Part shown: piece after piece, positions 36,743-45,189 of the stretch | How positions within the stretch are numbered: the stretch's first letter is position 1 | How the letters are laid out: every line of letters begins with the position of its first letter | Made by a program: the position numbers and the translations under genes | The notes under the pieces: generated by a model | The model's database searches: none | The model's input: the letters and a program-made list of their open reading frames with translations, nothing else | Told to the model about the DNA's origin: nothing | Assembly: GCF_039522665.1 (NCBI RefSeq) | Contig: NZ_BAAADV010000001.1 | Coordinates: 1,317,129-1,381,128, forward strand | Length of the DNA: 64,000 bases | Direction of reading: 5' to 3' | Origin: Natronoarchaeum mannanilyticum | Lineage (GTDB): Archaea; Halobacteriota; Halobacteria; Halobacteriales; Natronoarchaeaceae

Positions 36743-37825
36743 ATGGAGATCGAGGCGCTCGCCGACGAGTTCGCCCGACGGGACTGGCAGGAGATCACCG
36801 AAACCGACGACCCGGTTCGGTTCGCCATGATCGGCGTCGGCTGGTGGACCCGCGAGCAGGCGATGCCCGCCGTCGCGAACGGCGACCTCTGCGAGACGAC
36901 CGTGCTGGTCAGCGGCGACCGCGAGAAGGCCGCCGACGCGGCGGCGTCGTCGCCGACCGTCGAGCGCGCGATCACCTACGACGAGTTCCACGAGGGCGCC
37001 GCGAGCGACGCCTACGACGCCGTCTACGTCGTCACGCCGAACGCGCTACACCTCCCCTTTGTCGAGACCGCGGCCGAACTGGACAAGGCGATCCTCTGCG
37101 AGAAGCCCATGGAGGCGACCGTCGAGCGCGCCGAGCGGATGGTCGAGGTCTGCGACGAACACGACGCGACGCTGATGATCGCCTACCGGATGCACACCGA
37201 ACCGGCGGTCCGCCGCGCGAAGGAGCTGCTCGACGAGGGGGTCATCGGCGACCCGGTGTTCATCAACGGGAACATGACCGAGCGGATCCTCGAGCTGGTG
37301 CCCGACCCCGACCAGTGGCGGCTCGACGGCGAGCTGTCGGGCGGCTGTGCGGTCATGGACATCGGTCTGTACCCGCTGAACACCAGCCGGTTCCTGCTCG
37401 ACGAGGACCCGGTCGGCGTGCGCGGCACGGTCGCCTCCGTGCAAGAGGAGTTCGCGGACGTGCCGGACGAACACGGCGCGTTCCAGCTGGATTTTCCGGG
37501 CCACGTGTACGCGGTCTGTACCGCGAGCCAGAACGCCTACATGGCGAGTCACATCTCCGTCATCGGAACCGAGGGGCGCCTGCGGATCGAACCCGCGTTC
37601 TACCCGTGGGACGACCGCGCGCTCACCGTCTCCCGGGGCGGAACGACGTTCGACGTCGACTTCGAGCAGGTCGACCAGATGGAAGAGGAGTTCGAGTACT
37701 TCTCGCACTGTCTGCTCGCAGGGGAGGAGCCGTATCCGGACGGCGAGCACGGGCTCGTCGACATCGAGGCGATCGAGGCCGTCTACGAGGCCTCGGAGAC
37801 CGAGTCGACGGTCGACCTGCGCTGA
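36743..37825 (+). CDS. xacA: Gfo/Idh/MocA oxidoreductase, D-xylose 1-dehydrogenase type (Gfo6/XacA)
   Basis: 360 residues, the usual length of haloarchaeal Gfo6. Rossmann start [19 protein letters not shown], catalytic [16 protein letters not shown] (EKP), [19 protein letters not shown] and [21 protein letters not shown] (substrate/NADP side). The overall pattern matches the haloarchaeal xylose/arabinose dehydrogenase XacA, which forms the sugar lactone. It leads the pentose oxidation set with the enolase-type dehydratase downstream. Its sugar range cannot be read from sequence. Confidence 0.85.
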   Translation: MEIEALADEFARRDWQEITETDDPVRFAMIGVGWWTREQAMPAVANGDLCETTVLVSGDREKAADAAASSPTVERAITYDEFHEGAASDAYDAVYVVTPNALHLPFVETAAELDKAILCEKPMEATVERAERMVEVCDEHDATLMIAYRMHTEPAVRRAKELLDEGVIGDPVFINGNMTERILELVPDPDQWRLDGELSGGCAVMDIGLYPLNTSRFLLDEDPVGVRGTVASVQEEFADVPDEHGAFQLDFPGHVYAVCTASQNAYMASHISVIGTEGRLRIEPAFYPWDDRALTVSRGGTTFDVDFEQVDQMEEEFEYFSHCLLAGEEPYPDGEHGLVDIEAIEAVYEASETESTVDLR

Positions 37826-37839
37826 GGGTCGCCAGAGTC

Positions 37840-37887
37840 GTCCTCGTCTCGCGCCGTCCTCGTCCCGCGCCGTCCTCGTCCCGCGCC
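37840..37887. repeat. three tandem copies of a 16-bp repeat
   Basis: GTCCTCGTCYCGCGCC repeated at 37840-37855, 37856-37871 and 37872-37887, copy 1 differing by one base, with a degraded fourth copy after. It lies in the 121-bp gap between the xylose dehydrogenase and the enolase-type gene, 60-107 bases before the latter's ATG. Confidence 0.85.
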
Positions 37888-37946
37888 ATCCCCGTTCGCA
37901 TGGTTCGGAGGACAGCTTTATTATCCGCTCCGCGGAACGTCGGGCC

Positions 37947-39122
37947 ATGGCACCGACGATAACGAGGATCGAGAGCCGCGAGTTCGAGTACCCGCTCGAG
38001 GACGTGGGCACCGACGAGCACGGGTTCAACCTCGTGTACGACCCCGGCGAGACGACCTACCGGAAGCTGTTCGGCGTGAAGATCCACACCGACGAGGGGA
38101 TCGTCGGCGAGTACGTCGGCGGGAACTCCCCGGCGGCGGCCCAGTACAACATCATCGCGAAGTACCTGGTCGGCAAGAACCCCCTGAAACGCGAGAAACA
38201 CTGGTCGGAGATCAAGCGCGCCCTGCGGAAGTACGACCGGATGGGGATGGGCCCCATCGACATCGCGCTGTGGGACTTCGCGGGCAAGTACTACGACGCG
38301 CCGATCCACGAACTGCTGGGCACCTACCGCGAACGCATCCCGGCGTACGCCTCGACGTACCACGGCGACGAGGCGGGCGGGCTCGACTCCCCCGAGGCGT
38401 TCGCCGACTTCGCCGAAGACTGTTCGGACCAGGGCTTCGGCGGCTTCAAGATCCACGGCTGGGGCGGCGGCGACGAGTCCCGCGACCTCACCCGCGAGCT
38501 CGAAGCCGTCCGCGCGGTCGGCGAGCGCGTCGGCGACGAGATGGACCTGATGCACGATCCGGCCTGCGAACTCGAGACGTTCGCGGACGCGCTGGAACTC
38601 GGCCGCGCGCTCGACGAACAGGGGTTCTTCTGGTACGAGGACCCCTTCCGCGACGGCGGCATCTCCCAGCACGCCCACCGGAAACTCGCCCGGAAGCTCG
38701 ACACCCCCATCCTCCAGACCGAGCACGTCCGCGGGCTCGAAATCAAGTCGGACTTCGCGGCCAACGAGGCGACCGACTTCCTCCGCGCGGACCCCGAGTA
38801 CGACGCGGGCATCACCGGCGCGATGAAGGTCGCACACATGGCCGAGGCGTACGGCCTCGACGTGGAGTTCCACGCGCCCGGCCCGGCCCAGCGCCACTGC
38901 ATCGCCGCCTGCCGAAACTCCAACTACTACGAGATGGCGCTGGTCCACCCCCACTGTCAGAGCACACAACCCCCCGTCTACGAGGGCAGCTACTCCGACA
39001 TGATCGATACCGTCGACGACGACGGCACCGTCGGAGTGCCGGACGGCCCCGGCCTCGGCGTGGAGTACGACTGGGACTACATCGAGGCGAACACCACCGG
39101 CGACATCCACACCTACGAGTAA
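37947..39122 (+). CDS. enolase-superfamily sugar-acid dehydratase
   Basis: 391 residues, mandelate racemase/enolase superfamily. Lid-domain start TRIESREFEYPLEDVG; barrel with GFGGFKIHGWGGG (general base strand), metal-ligand positions in MDLMHDPACELETF, FFWYEDPFRDGG and PILQTEHVRG, and a histidine-rich end segment FHAPGPAQRHCIA. These enzymes dehydrate aldonates to 2-keto-3-deoxy acids. Next to a xylose-type dehydrogenase the likely substrate is a pentonate (xylonate or arabinonate), but rhamnonate/fuconate types are also in this superfamily. A CTTTATTAT element at about 37914 is the probable TATA box. Confidence 0.8.
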   Translation: MAPTITRIESREFEYPLEDVGTDEHGFNLVYDPGETTYRKLFGVKIHTDEGIVGEYVGGNSPAAAQYNIIAKYLVGKNPLKREKHWSEIKRALRKYDRMGMGPIDIALWDFAGKYYDAPIHELLGTYRERIPAYASTYHGDEAGGLDSPEAFADFAEDCSDQGFGGFKIHGWGGGDESRDLTRELEAVRAVGERVGDEMDLMHDPACELETFADALELGRALDEQGFFWYEDPFRDGGISQHAHRKLARKLDTPILQTEHVRGLEIKSDFAANEATDFLRADPEYDAGITGAMKVAHMAEAYGLDVEFHAPGPAQRHCIAACRNSNYYEMALVHPHCQSTQPPVYEGSYSDMIDTVDDDGTVGVPDGPGLGVEYDWDYIEANTTGDIHTYE

Positions 39123-39793
39123 CGGCACTCGCACGTGGCGGCGGTCATCCGCCCCGGACCGTGCCCGTCACAGTACGGGCCGGTCCGCCCGAGACGACCC
39201 ACCGGAACTGTTCTCTCGGACGCGTTCCCGCCCGCGGTAGTGAGCATTCCCCGGGCGCGATGACGTGGCGCGTCCGTGTCGGCGACACTACCATTTCTCG
39301 GTCCCGCTCTCGTGGGCCCGCCCGGAAGCGGACTGATCGCGATTCCTCCCCGCCCGACTCGTCGACCGATGGGGTGTCCATCATTCGTGGACGGGAGCCG
39401 ACGAGCTGCTGCGGGCCGTACGGCGGATGGTATTACGGTGGTAACTATGTAAAGACAGCGCGCCGCAGCGGCGGTTTGTCACACGTTCCACGTGAACGAC
39501 GCACACATTTACACCAGTTTTGAAAACAGCCGTAGTTATCGAGCGGGCGTATCGGCGTCTATCTTTGTTGGACGCAGGTCGAGGCGCCGAGGAAACGGGT
39601 CCGCCGGTGGAGCGCCCGATGAACGGTCGATGGCCGAATCTCGGGTCTGCGGTCGGGAGAGCGTCGCAAGACTCCGTCGCTGCCGGCTCAGTCGCCCGGT
39701 CAGGACGCGGCTCCGGAGCACCGGACGCGATCGACGTCATCCCTCACCCGGTGACCCGAGAAATTATTTGACAGGAGATCGGACGTGAATCCG
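39123..39793. promoter_or_regulatory. 670-bp regulatory stretch without supported gene
   Basis: Between the enolase gene and the SDR gene. No frame has convincing host-like codon use. It holds one copy of the island's 17-bp operator-like site (39557-39573), a GTTTTGAAAAC palindrome near 39515 and a TATA-like AAATTATTTG near 39766, just before the SDR start. Confidence 0.45.
39557..39573 (+). promoter_or_regulatory. operator-like site, copy A
   Basis: GTCTATCTTTGTTGGAC, part of a 22-bp GGCGTC...GACGC stretch that recurs with one change near 55.2 kb. It is about 220 bases before the SDR start. Confidence 0.55.
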
Positions 39794-40537
39794 ATGTCCG
39801 GAGATCTCAGTGACAAGAGCGCGTTCGTCGTGGGAGCGAGCCGCGGGATCGGAAGAGCGATCGCCGAGGAGTACGCCGCCCGCGGCGCGGATATCGCCGC
39901 CGTTGCCCGGTCGGAACCGGCGCTCGAGGAGCTCGCGGCGTCGCTGCCGACCCGGTGCGTTCCGATCGAGTGCGACGTCAGGGACGACGAGGCCGTCGAG
40001 CGCGCCGCGACGACCGCGGTCGACGCCCTCGGAACGATCGACGTCGGCGTCAACAGCGCGGGGACGATCGCGCGCGGGCGGCTCCACGAGGCCGACGAGG
40101 ACGACTTGACGGGGGTGATCGACGTGAACCTCCTCGGCGCGCTCCGGGTCAGCAAGCACCTGCTGCCCGCCCTGATGGAGACGGAGGGGACGCTCATCCA
40201 CGTCTCCTCGGAGGCGGGATCGGTCGGCGTCCCGGAGCTGCCGGCGTACTGCGCCAGCAAGGGCGGCCTCCACGCCGCGGTCCGACAGCTCGCGGTCGAT
40301 TACGGTCCCGACGGCGTCTCGGTGGTGGCGATCGCTCCGGGGACGACGAAGACGTCGATGAACGAGGAAGTGAGGGAACGCGATCCCTCGTGGGTCGACG
40401 AGCGGGCGGCGGGGGTGCCGTACGGTCGCCTGGGAGAACCAGAGGATATCAGCGACCTGGCGGCGTTTCTCGCGAGGGACCGTTCGGACTATCTCACGGG
40501 AGAAGTCATCCACGTCGACGGCGGATCGACGGCGTGA
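39794..40537 (+). CDS. short-chain dehydrogenase/reductase
   Basis: 247 residues from the ATG at 39794 (MSGDLSDKSAFVVG); a GTG three codons earlier is in frame. Classical SDR: cofactor motif VVGASRGIGRAIAEE, NSAG at the NNAG position, catalytic IHVSSEAG and YCASKGG (YxxxK), and DYLTGEVIHVDGG at the end. Together with the sugar-acid genes it probably oxidises or reduces a sugar acid or keto-deoxy acid. It is convergent with the IclR gene, with 18 bp between stops. Substrate unknown. Confidence 0.85.
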   Translation: MSGDLSDKSAFVVGASRGIGRAIAEEYAARGADIAAVARSEPALEELAASLPTRCVPIECDVRDDEAVERAATTAVDALGTIDVGVNSAGTIARGRLHEADEDDLTGVIDVNLLGALRVSKHLLPALMETEGTLIHVSSEAGSVGVPELPAYCASKGGLHAAVRQLAVDYGPDGVSVVAIAPGTTKTSMNEEVRERDPSWVDERAAGVPYGRLGEPEDISDLAAFLARDRSDYLTGEVIHVDGGSTA

Positions 40538-40555
40538 GGGCGCCGGCGTCCCCGT

Positions 40556-41318
40556 TCAGTAGTGTTTGGTCTTGAGCTCGACCACGTTCGCGGTGTTCTG
40601 GAGCGCAGGGAGGAACTCCTTCTGGATGCGGTCGTCGTCGAACTCGTGTTTCGGTCCGGCCACGGAGATGGCGGCGTCGGACCGCTCCCCGTTGTTTTCG
40701 ACCGGAATAGCGATGGATTTGACGCCCTTGACGCGCTCCTCGTCCTCGACGGCGTACCCTTGGGACCTGATGGTCTCGATCTCATCGAGCAGTTCGTCCT
40801 GGTTGACGATCGTGTGTTCGGTCGCCTGCGGGAGCCCGTGTCGGTCGGCGATCGACCGAATCTCTGTGTCGGACTTCTGTGACAGCAGTGCCTTGCCGAG
40901 CGCGGTCCAGTGCATCTGGGTGTACTCGCCCGTCGGCGCGTTGTTGAAGACGGCACCCGTCGGCTCCGTCCGGTACAGCATTACCCGGTAACCGTCCTCT
41001 TCACAGCCCATCGTGGCAACCTCGCCCGTCGTGTGAGCCAGTTCGTCGACCTCACTGCGTCCCACCTGGTAGAGGCTCATGTTGTGCCGAGCGCGTCCGC
41101 CGATGTTCAAAAACCGGAGGCTGAGGCTGTAGTTCCCGTCCTGATTGATGACGTAGCCGACGTCTTCCAGCGTCTTGAGGTAGACGTGGGCCGTGCTCTT
41201 CGGGATGTCCATGTGGTCCGCGAGCTCGCGGACCCCGCAACTGCCGAGTTCTCCGACGTTTTCGATGACGTCGAAGACGTTTTCGACCGCCTGTATCCGA
41301 TTTGGATCGTCTGTCATT
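40556..41318 (-). CDS. IclR-family transcriptional regulator
   Basis: 253 residues from the ATG at 41318 (MTDDPNRIQAVENVFDVIE). N-terminal winged helix with RELADHMDIPKSTAHVYLKTLEDVGYV; C-terminal effector domain with GKALLSQKSD, GYAVEDEERVKGVKSIAIPV and a DAAISVAGPKHEF strand. In Haloferax the IclR-type activator XacR controls the pentose genes, so this is the likely regulator of the catabolic island and binds a small-molecule sugar acid. Upstream (41364-41380) sits one of four similar operator-like sites, suggesting autoregulation, and a TTTGGA/TCCAAA palindrome at 41387-41399. Confidence 0.88.
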
Positions 41319-41363
41319 GTGTGTGTGCATGATGTGGCACACCGGATATCACTTTCGACTACT

Positions 41364-41380
41364 GTCCAACGATAGTGGAT
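41364..41380 (-). promoter_or_regulatory. operator-like site, copy D, upstream of the IclR gene
   Basis: Minus-strand sequence ATCCACTATCGTTGGAC, 46 bases before the IclR start codon. It shares the GTTGGAC half and overall 17-bp form with the copies at 39.6, 55.04 and 55.2 kb. Confidence 0.5.
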
Positions 41381-41550
41381 GAACACTTTGGAATCCAAAA
41401 TTATTATTCATTACGTTCTCGCGGCTTGTATTCCGGTTTCGGCGCGAACTACCACCCGCTCGTCAGAACGGAAACAACGGCACGACGACGGGATAACAGC
41501 GAATCGCGTCGATGATCGGCGACGTAACGCCCCTGCGCGACCAGCAGCTA

Positions 41551-42513
41551 CTACCGTTCGGCCCGTTCCATCAGTCCCCGCATGTACCCGATCGCAAAGA
41601 GCCGCCCCTTCGTGTGGTAGCCCGGATTCGAGTTGTCTTCTCCGACCATCGTCGGGACGTGGTCGGGGCGCATCACCACGTCGTCGTCGACGGCCTCCTG
41701 GTAGGCCTCCATCGCCGCGAGCATGTCGTTGGGGCCCTCGTCGTGCCACGTCTCGACGAAGTTGTCGGCGTCGCCCTCGACGTCGCGGAAGTGGACGAAG
41801 TTGATGCGGTCGCCGAACCGCCGGATCGTCGCCGGCAGATCGACGCCCATCGCGGCGAAGTTGCCCTGGCAGAACGTGATCCCGTTGTGTTCGCTGTCGT
41901 AGCAATCGAGGACGCGCTGGTACGCCTCGGGGCTGTTGACGATGCGCGGGACGCCGCCGAGCGACTCCCGAGGGGGATCGTCGGGATGGAGGCCGAGTTT
42001 CACCCCGGCCTCCTCCGCGACAGGCGTCACTTCCCGGAGGAAGTACTCCAGGGCTTCCCAGAGTTGCTCGCGGGAAGCGTCGACCGCCTGCTCGGCTCCG
42101 TCCCTGTGCATTCGATCGTCGGAGTATGCGGTCACCAGCGAGCCGCCGCGCGCCTCGACGTGCGCTTCGGTTCGTGCCCAGCGGATGCCGACCATCCAGT
42201 CGTAACAGACGACCGGGATGTCGAGTCGCCCGCAGTGCCTGATGAACTCCTTGAACTCCGCGATGTCCTCGTCGCGACCCTCCAGTCCGAGCCTGACGCG
42301 GTCGGTCAGCGGGACGCTCCCCTCGATGACGCTGATGTCGAGCCCCGCGTCCTCGTACCAGTTCTTCAGGTGCAACAGATCGTGATACGACCATGACGTT
42401 TTGCCGTCGCCGATCTCCAGGGTGTGAACGACGGCGTTCGTCACGCCCATCTGCTTGGCGAGCTGCCATCTGTCGTCCGGCTGTGGCGGTAAGACTACCG
42501 CTGAGTCGACCAT
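41551..42513 (-). CDS. uxuA: D-mannonate dehydratase
   Basis: About 320 residues from the ATG at 42513 (MVDSAVVLPPQPDDRW); a GTG seven codons earlier is in frame. Xylose-isomerase-like TIM-barrel enzyme with metal-site segments KLGLHPDDPP, GITFCQGNFAAMG and FVHFRDVEGD followed by FVETWHDEGPNDM, the UxuA pattern. It converts D-mannonate to 2-keto-3-deoxygluconate. Start region has TATA-like AAATAG on the minus strand near 42540, shared with the divergent SDR. No uronate isomerase is visible, so mannonate may come from the SDR-type step or outside the window. Confidence 0.88.
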   Translation of the reverse strand: MVDSAVVLPPQPDDRWQLAKQMGVTNAVVHTLEIGDGKTSWSYHDLLHLKNWYEDAGLDISVIEGSVPLTDRVRLGLEGRDEDIAEFKEFIRHCGRLDIPVVCYDWMVGIRWARTEAHVEARGGSLVTAYSDDRMHRDGAEQAVDASREQLWEALEYFLREVTPVAEEAGVKLGLHPDDPPRESLGGVPRIVNSPEAYQRVLDCYDSEHNGITFCQGNFAAMGVDLPATIRRFGDRINFVHFRDVEGDADNFVETWHDEGPNDMLAAMEAYQEAVDDDVVMRPDHVPTMVGEDNSNPGYHTKGRLFAIGYMRGLMERAER

Positions 42514-42666
42514 GGACAGATGATTTAGAACCACGGATAAATAGCTTTCTTTCCCCGAGGTGACTTGCCGAAGCTGCGATCGACCGGACGCTTCGATCCG
42601 CGAGCGGCTGGTGCCGCCGGGGGAAGATAAAAATACTCCGCCGTGTGAGGTTTCAACGGATCACAC
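42514..42666. promoter_or_regulatory. uxuA/SDR divergent promoter region
   Basis: 153 bases between divergent genes. A TATA-like ATAAAAATA near 42628 lies 30 bases before the SDR ATG at 42667. On the uxuA side the minus strand has a TATA-like stretch near 42540. No copy of the 17-bp operator was found here. Confidence 0.45.
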
Positions 42667-43455
42667 ATGAGCGACACGTTCGATGGAGAGACAGCCATCG
42701 TCACGGGTGCTTCGAGAGGAATCGGCAGCGGGATCGCGACCAAACTCGCGGAGCAGGGAGCGTCAGTGGTCGTCAACTACCGCTCTTCCGAACGGCAGGC
42801 CGAGTCTGTCGTTGACGAGATCGAGGATCGCGGCGGAGAAGCCGTCGCGGTGCAGGCCGACGTGAGCGACCGCGACGACGTGGCGGCGATGGTCGAGGCG
42901 ACCGTCGATCGCTTCGGGTCGCTCGACGTGATGGTGAACAACGCGGGGATGACGACGCTGGGTCCGGCGGCGGACATCGACGTCGAGGACTGGCGGCGAG
43001 TGATCGAGGTGGACCTGACGGGCGTGTTCATCGGTTGCCAGGCTGCGGGCCGGCAGATGCAGTCCCAGGCCGACGGCGGGGCGATCGTCAACGTCTCGTC
43101 GATGATGGGCGAGATGGGGTTTCACATGCGAGCGCCGTACTGTGCGGCGAAGGCGGGCGTCATCAACCTCACACGAACCCTCGCCGTCGAGTGGGCGGAG
43201 GACGACATCAGCGTGAACGCGCTCGCGCCGGGGTTCATCCAGACCGACATCACGGACCAGACGCAGGACTCGGCCGGATACACCGACGACGACATCCGCC
43301 GACGCACGCCGATGGCCCGGTACGGCACCGTCGAGGAGATGGCCAACTGCGTGAGCTTCCTGGCACGCGGCGACACGTACGTTACGGGCGAGGTGCTTCG
43401 GGCCGACGGTGGATGGACGTCCGACGCGTGGCGGTACCGCGAGGACCGCGCGTGA
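42667..43455 (+). CDS. SDR-family oxidoreductase (glucose/fructuronate-type)
   Basis: 262 residues with MSDTFDGETAIVTGASRGIGSG (cofactor loop), VMVNNAGM, VNVSSMMGE, YCAAKAG (catalytic YxxxK), and YVTGEVLRADGGWT. It is a classical SDR. Divergent from uxuA and upstream of the TRAP transporter, it may be the mannonate/fructuronate or deoxy-keto-acid oxidoreductase of the uronate branch. Both sugar-acid reductase and dehydrogenase roles are possible; the sequence does not decide. Confidence 0.85.
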   Translation: MSDTFDGETAIVTGASRGIGSGIATKLAEQGASVVVNYRSSERQAESVVDEIEDRGGEAVAVQADVSDRDDVAAMVEATVDRFGSLDVMVNNAGMTTLGPAADIDVEDWRRVIEVDLTGVFIGCQAAGRQMQSQADGGAIVNVSSMMGEMGFHMRAPYCAAKAGVINLTRTLAVEWAEDDISVNALAPGFIQTDITDQTQDSAGYTDDDIRRRTPMARYGTVEEMANCVSFLARGDTYVTGEVLRADGGWTSDAWRYREDRA

Positions 43456-43512
43456 CGGCGCCGAACTCGCCTTTTTCCGGGTGCGCGGTGGCGGCCACGA
43501 AACCGGGGAAAG

Positions 43513-43524
43513 TTTTATATAATT
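43513..43524 (+). promoter_or_regulatory. TATA box of the TRAP transporter operon
   Basis: TTTTATATAATT, 25 bases before the dctP ATG at 43549, flanked by GGGGA at 43505-43509 and TCCCC at 43526-43530 as an inverted pair across the box. Confidence 0.7.
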
Positions 43525-43548
43525 ATCCCCAGTCTTCTATGATGAACC

Positions 43549-44571
43549 ATGTCAAATGGGTCATCCGTTGTTAGCAGACGCTCGTTGATCAAGGGTATCG
43601 GTACGGGCGCTATCGCCGCGACCGCCGGCTGTTCCGGCCTCACGGGAGACGGCGGCGGTGGCGGTGGCGTCGACATGACGATCGCCAGCACGTTCGAGCC
43701 GGGCCACATCCTGGTCCAGACCTCCGAGATGTTCAAGGAGAACATCGAAGAGGAGTCGGACGGCGACATCTCCGTCCAGATCAGCGCCGGCGGTGCCTAC
43801 GGCTCCGAGGACGAGACGGGCGAGATCGTCAGCCAGGGCGGCGTCGAGGCTCACGCCGCGGGTAGCTTCCCGTACTTCCAGTTCGCGCCCGAGTACTGGT
43901 TCTTCGGGTGCCCGTTCGTCCTCTCGAGCTACGACCAGCTGCTGTCGGTGCTGGATAGCGACCAGATGCAGGAGGCACACGACGCGCTCGTCGAGAGCGG
44001 GAACCAGCGCCCAATCGGCCAGCAGATCTACCGCGGCGCGCGCCACTTCACCTCAAACTCGCCGATCCGCGGCCCGAGCGACGTCGAGGGGCTCAACCTG
44101 CGCCTGCCGGAGCTCGACCCGTGGGTCGCCATCTGGGAGCAGGTCGGCGCCTCGCCGACGCCGATTGCGCTGGACGAGCTGTACAGCGCGCTCGAACAGG
44201 GGACGGCGGACGCATCGGAGGGCGGCGCGGAGCAGATCAGCTCGTTCAACCTCTACGAGGTCCAGAGCCACCTGAGCCTGACGAGCCACCTGATCGCGAA
44301 CGGGAACATCTACATCAACGACGACTTCTACCAGGGGCTCGACGAGACTCACCAGGACATGATCATGGAGGTCGGCCAGTCGGTGACGGAGACCGCATCG
44401 GAGGAATCCCAGTCGAGCGAGGAGGAGCTGATCCAGGAGCTGGGCGAGCAGGGCATGACGATCGTCGAGGACGTCGACACCGAAGCGTTCCAGGAGCAGG
44501 CGGAACCGGCGGTCGAGCAACTGTTCGAGGAGACGTGGGCCTTCGACTGGGAAACCGTCCGAAACATGTGA
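43549..44571 (+). CDS. dctP: TRAP transporter solute-binding protein (DctP-like), Tat lipoprotein
   Basis: 340 residues. Twin-arginine signal SRRSLIKGIGTGAIAATAGC with a lipobox ending in the acylated Cys, then a Gly-rich linker. The body has the DctP fold (IASTFEPGHILVQTSEMFKE, AYGSEDETGEIVSQG, NSPIRGPSDVEGLNLRLPE, ELYSALEQGTADASEGG). The lipid-anchored protein faces outside and catches a carboxylated substrate, probably a sugar acid given the catabolic genes around. It is followed by the two membrane subunits and preceded by a strong TATA box. Confidence 0.92.
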   Translation: MSNGSSVVSRRSLIKGIGTGAIAATAGCSGLTGDGGGGGGVDMTIASTFEPGHILVQTSEMFKENIEEESDGDISVQISAGGAYGSEDETGEIVSQGGVEAHAAGSFPYFQFAPEYWFFGCPFVLSSYDQLLSVLDSDQMQEAHDALVESGNQRPIGQQIYRGARHFTSNSPIRGPSDVEGLNLRLPELDPWVAIWEQVGASPTPIALDELYSALEQGTADASEGGAEQISSFNLYEVQSHLSLTSHLIANGNIYINDDFYQGLDETHQDMIMEVGQSVTETASEESQSSEEELIQELGEQGMTIVEDVDTEAFQEQAEPAVEQLFEETWAFDWETVRNM

Positions 44572-44622
44572 CCGTCGGATCCGTAACAATGAATAGGTGA
44601 GCTAGATACTGTTTCACTTACA

Positions 44623-45189
44623 ATGGAAATCGACCAATCACTCGACCTGAAGCGGGATCACCCCCTCGACAGGGTCATCCTCTACGGCGCGACGGCGCTG
44701 TTTACGGCGACGATCGTCCTGACCACGCTTCAGGTGTTCATTCGGCTGTTGAACCTTCCAACGTTCGGCTTCCTTCACTGGACCCAGCCGGCGGCGCGGT
44801 TCGTGCTCGTCGTCGCGACGTATCTGGGCGCCGCCGTCGCCGTTCGGAACAACGAGATGATCGCGATCCAGTTCCTGCTCGAACGGCTCGCGAACTGGAA
44901 GCCGTGGCTCGGTTACCTGGTGAAAATGATCGGAAAACTGGTCACCGCCGGCTTCCTGCTCGTCGCCCTCGAAGGGACGGTCGTCACGACCATCGACGAC
45001 TGGGCGACGTCGATCGGCGGGATCGGGTTCGTCACGTCCGGTCACCTGTACCTCGGGATCGGCATCGGCCTCGCGCTGATGCTGCTCTACACCGCGATCG
45101 ACCTCGTGGCGCTCGTGCGGGAGATCCTGGCGTGGACGGGCGGCGAAACCAGCGGCAGCCAACTCGAGGAGGGGATGGCCGATGAGTGA
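44623..45189 (+). CDS. dctQ: TRAP transporter small membrane subunit (DctQ)
   Basis: 188 residues with four hydrophobic segments, the normal DctQ topology (VILYGATALFTATIVLTTLQV, AARFVLVVATYLGAAVAVRN, LVKMIGKLVTAGFLLVALEG, LYLGIGIGLALMLLYTAIDL). The conserved RNNEMI follows the second helix. It overlaps the start of the large permease by eight bases, and the binding protein gene ends 51 bp before. Confidence 0.88.
   Translation: MEIDQSLDLKRDHPLDRVILYGATALFTATIVLTTLQVFIRLLNLPTFGFLHWTQPAARFVLVVATYLGAAVAVRNNEMIAIQFLLERLANWKPWLGYLVKMIGKLVTAGFLLVALEGTVVTTIDDWATSIGGIGFVTSGHLYLGIGIGLALMLLYTAIDLVALVREILAWTGGETSGSQLEEGMADE

Noticed and set aside
39381..39740. 119-codon minus-strand frame in the gap before the SDR gene
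   Set aside because: Composition is Arg/Ser/Pro-rich and codon bias is not host-like; it also covers the operator-like site.
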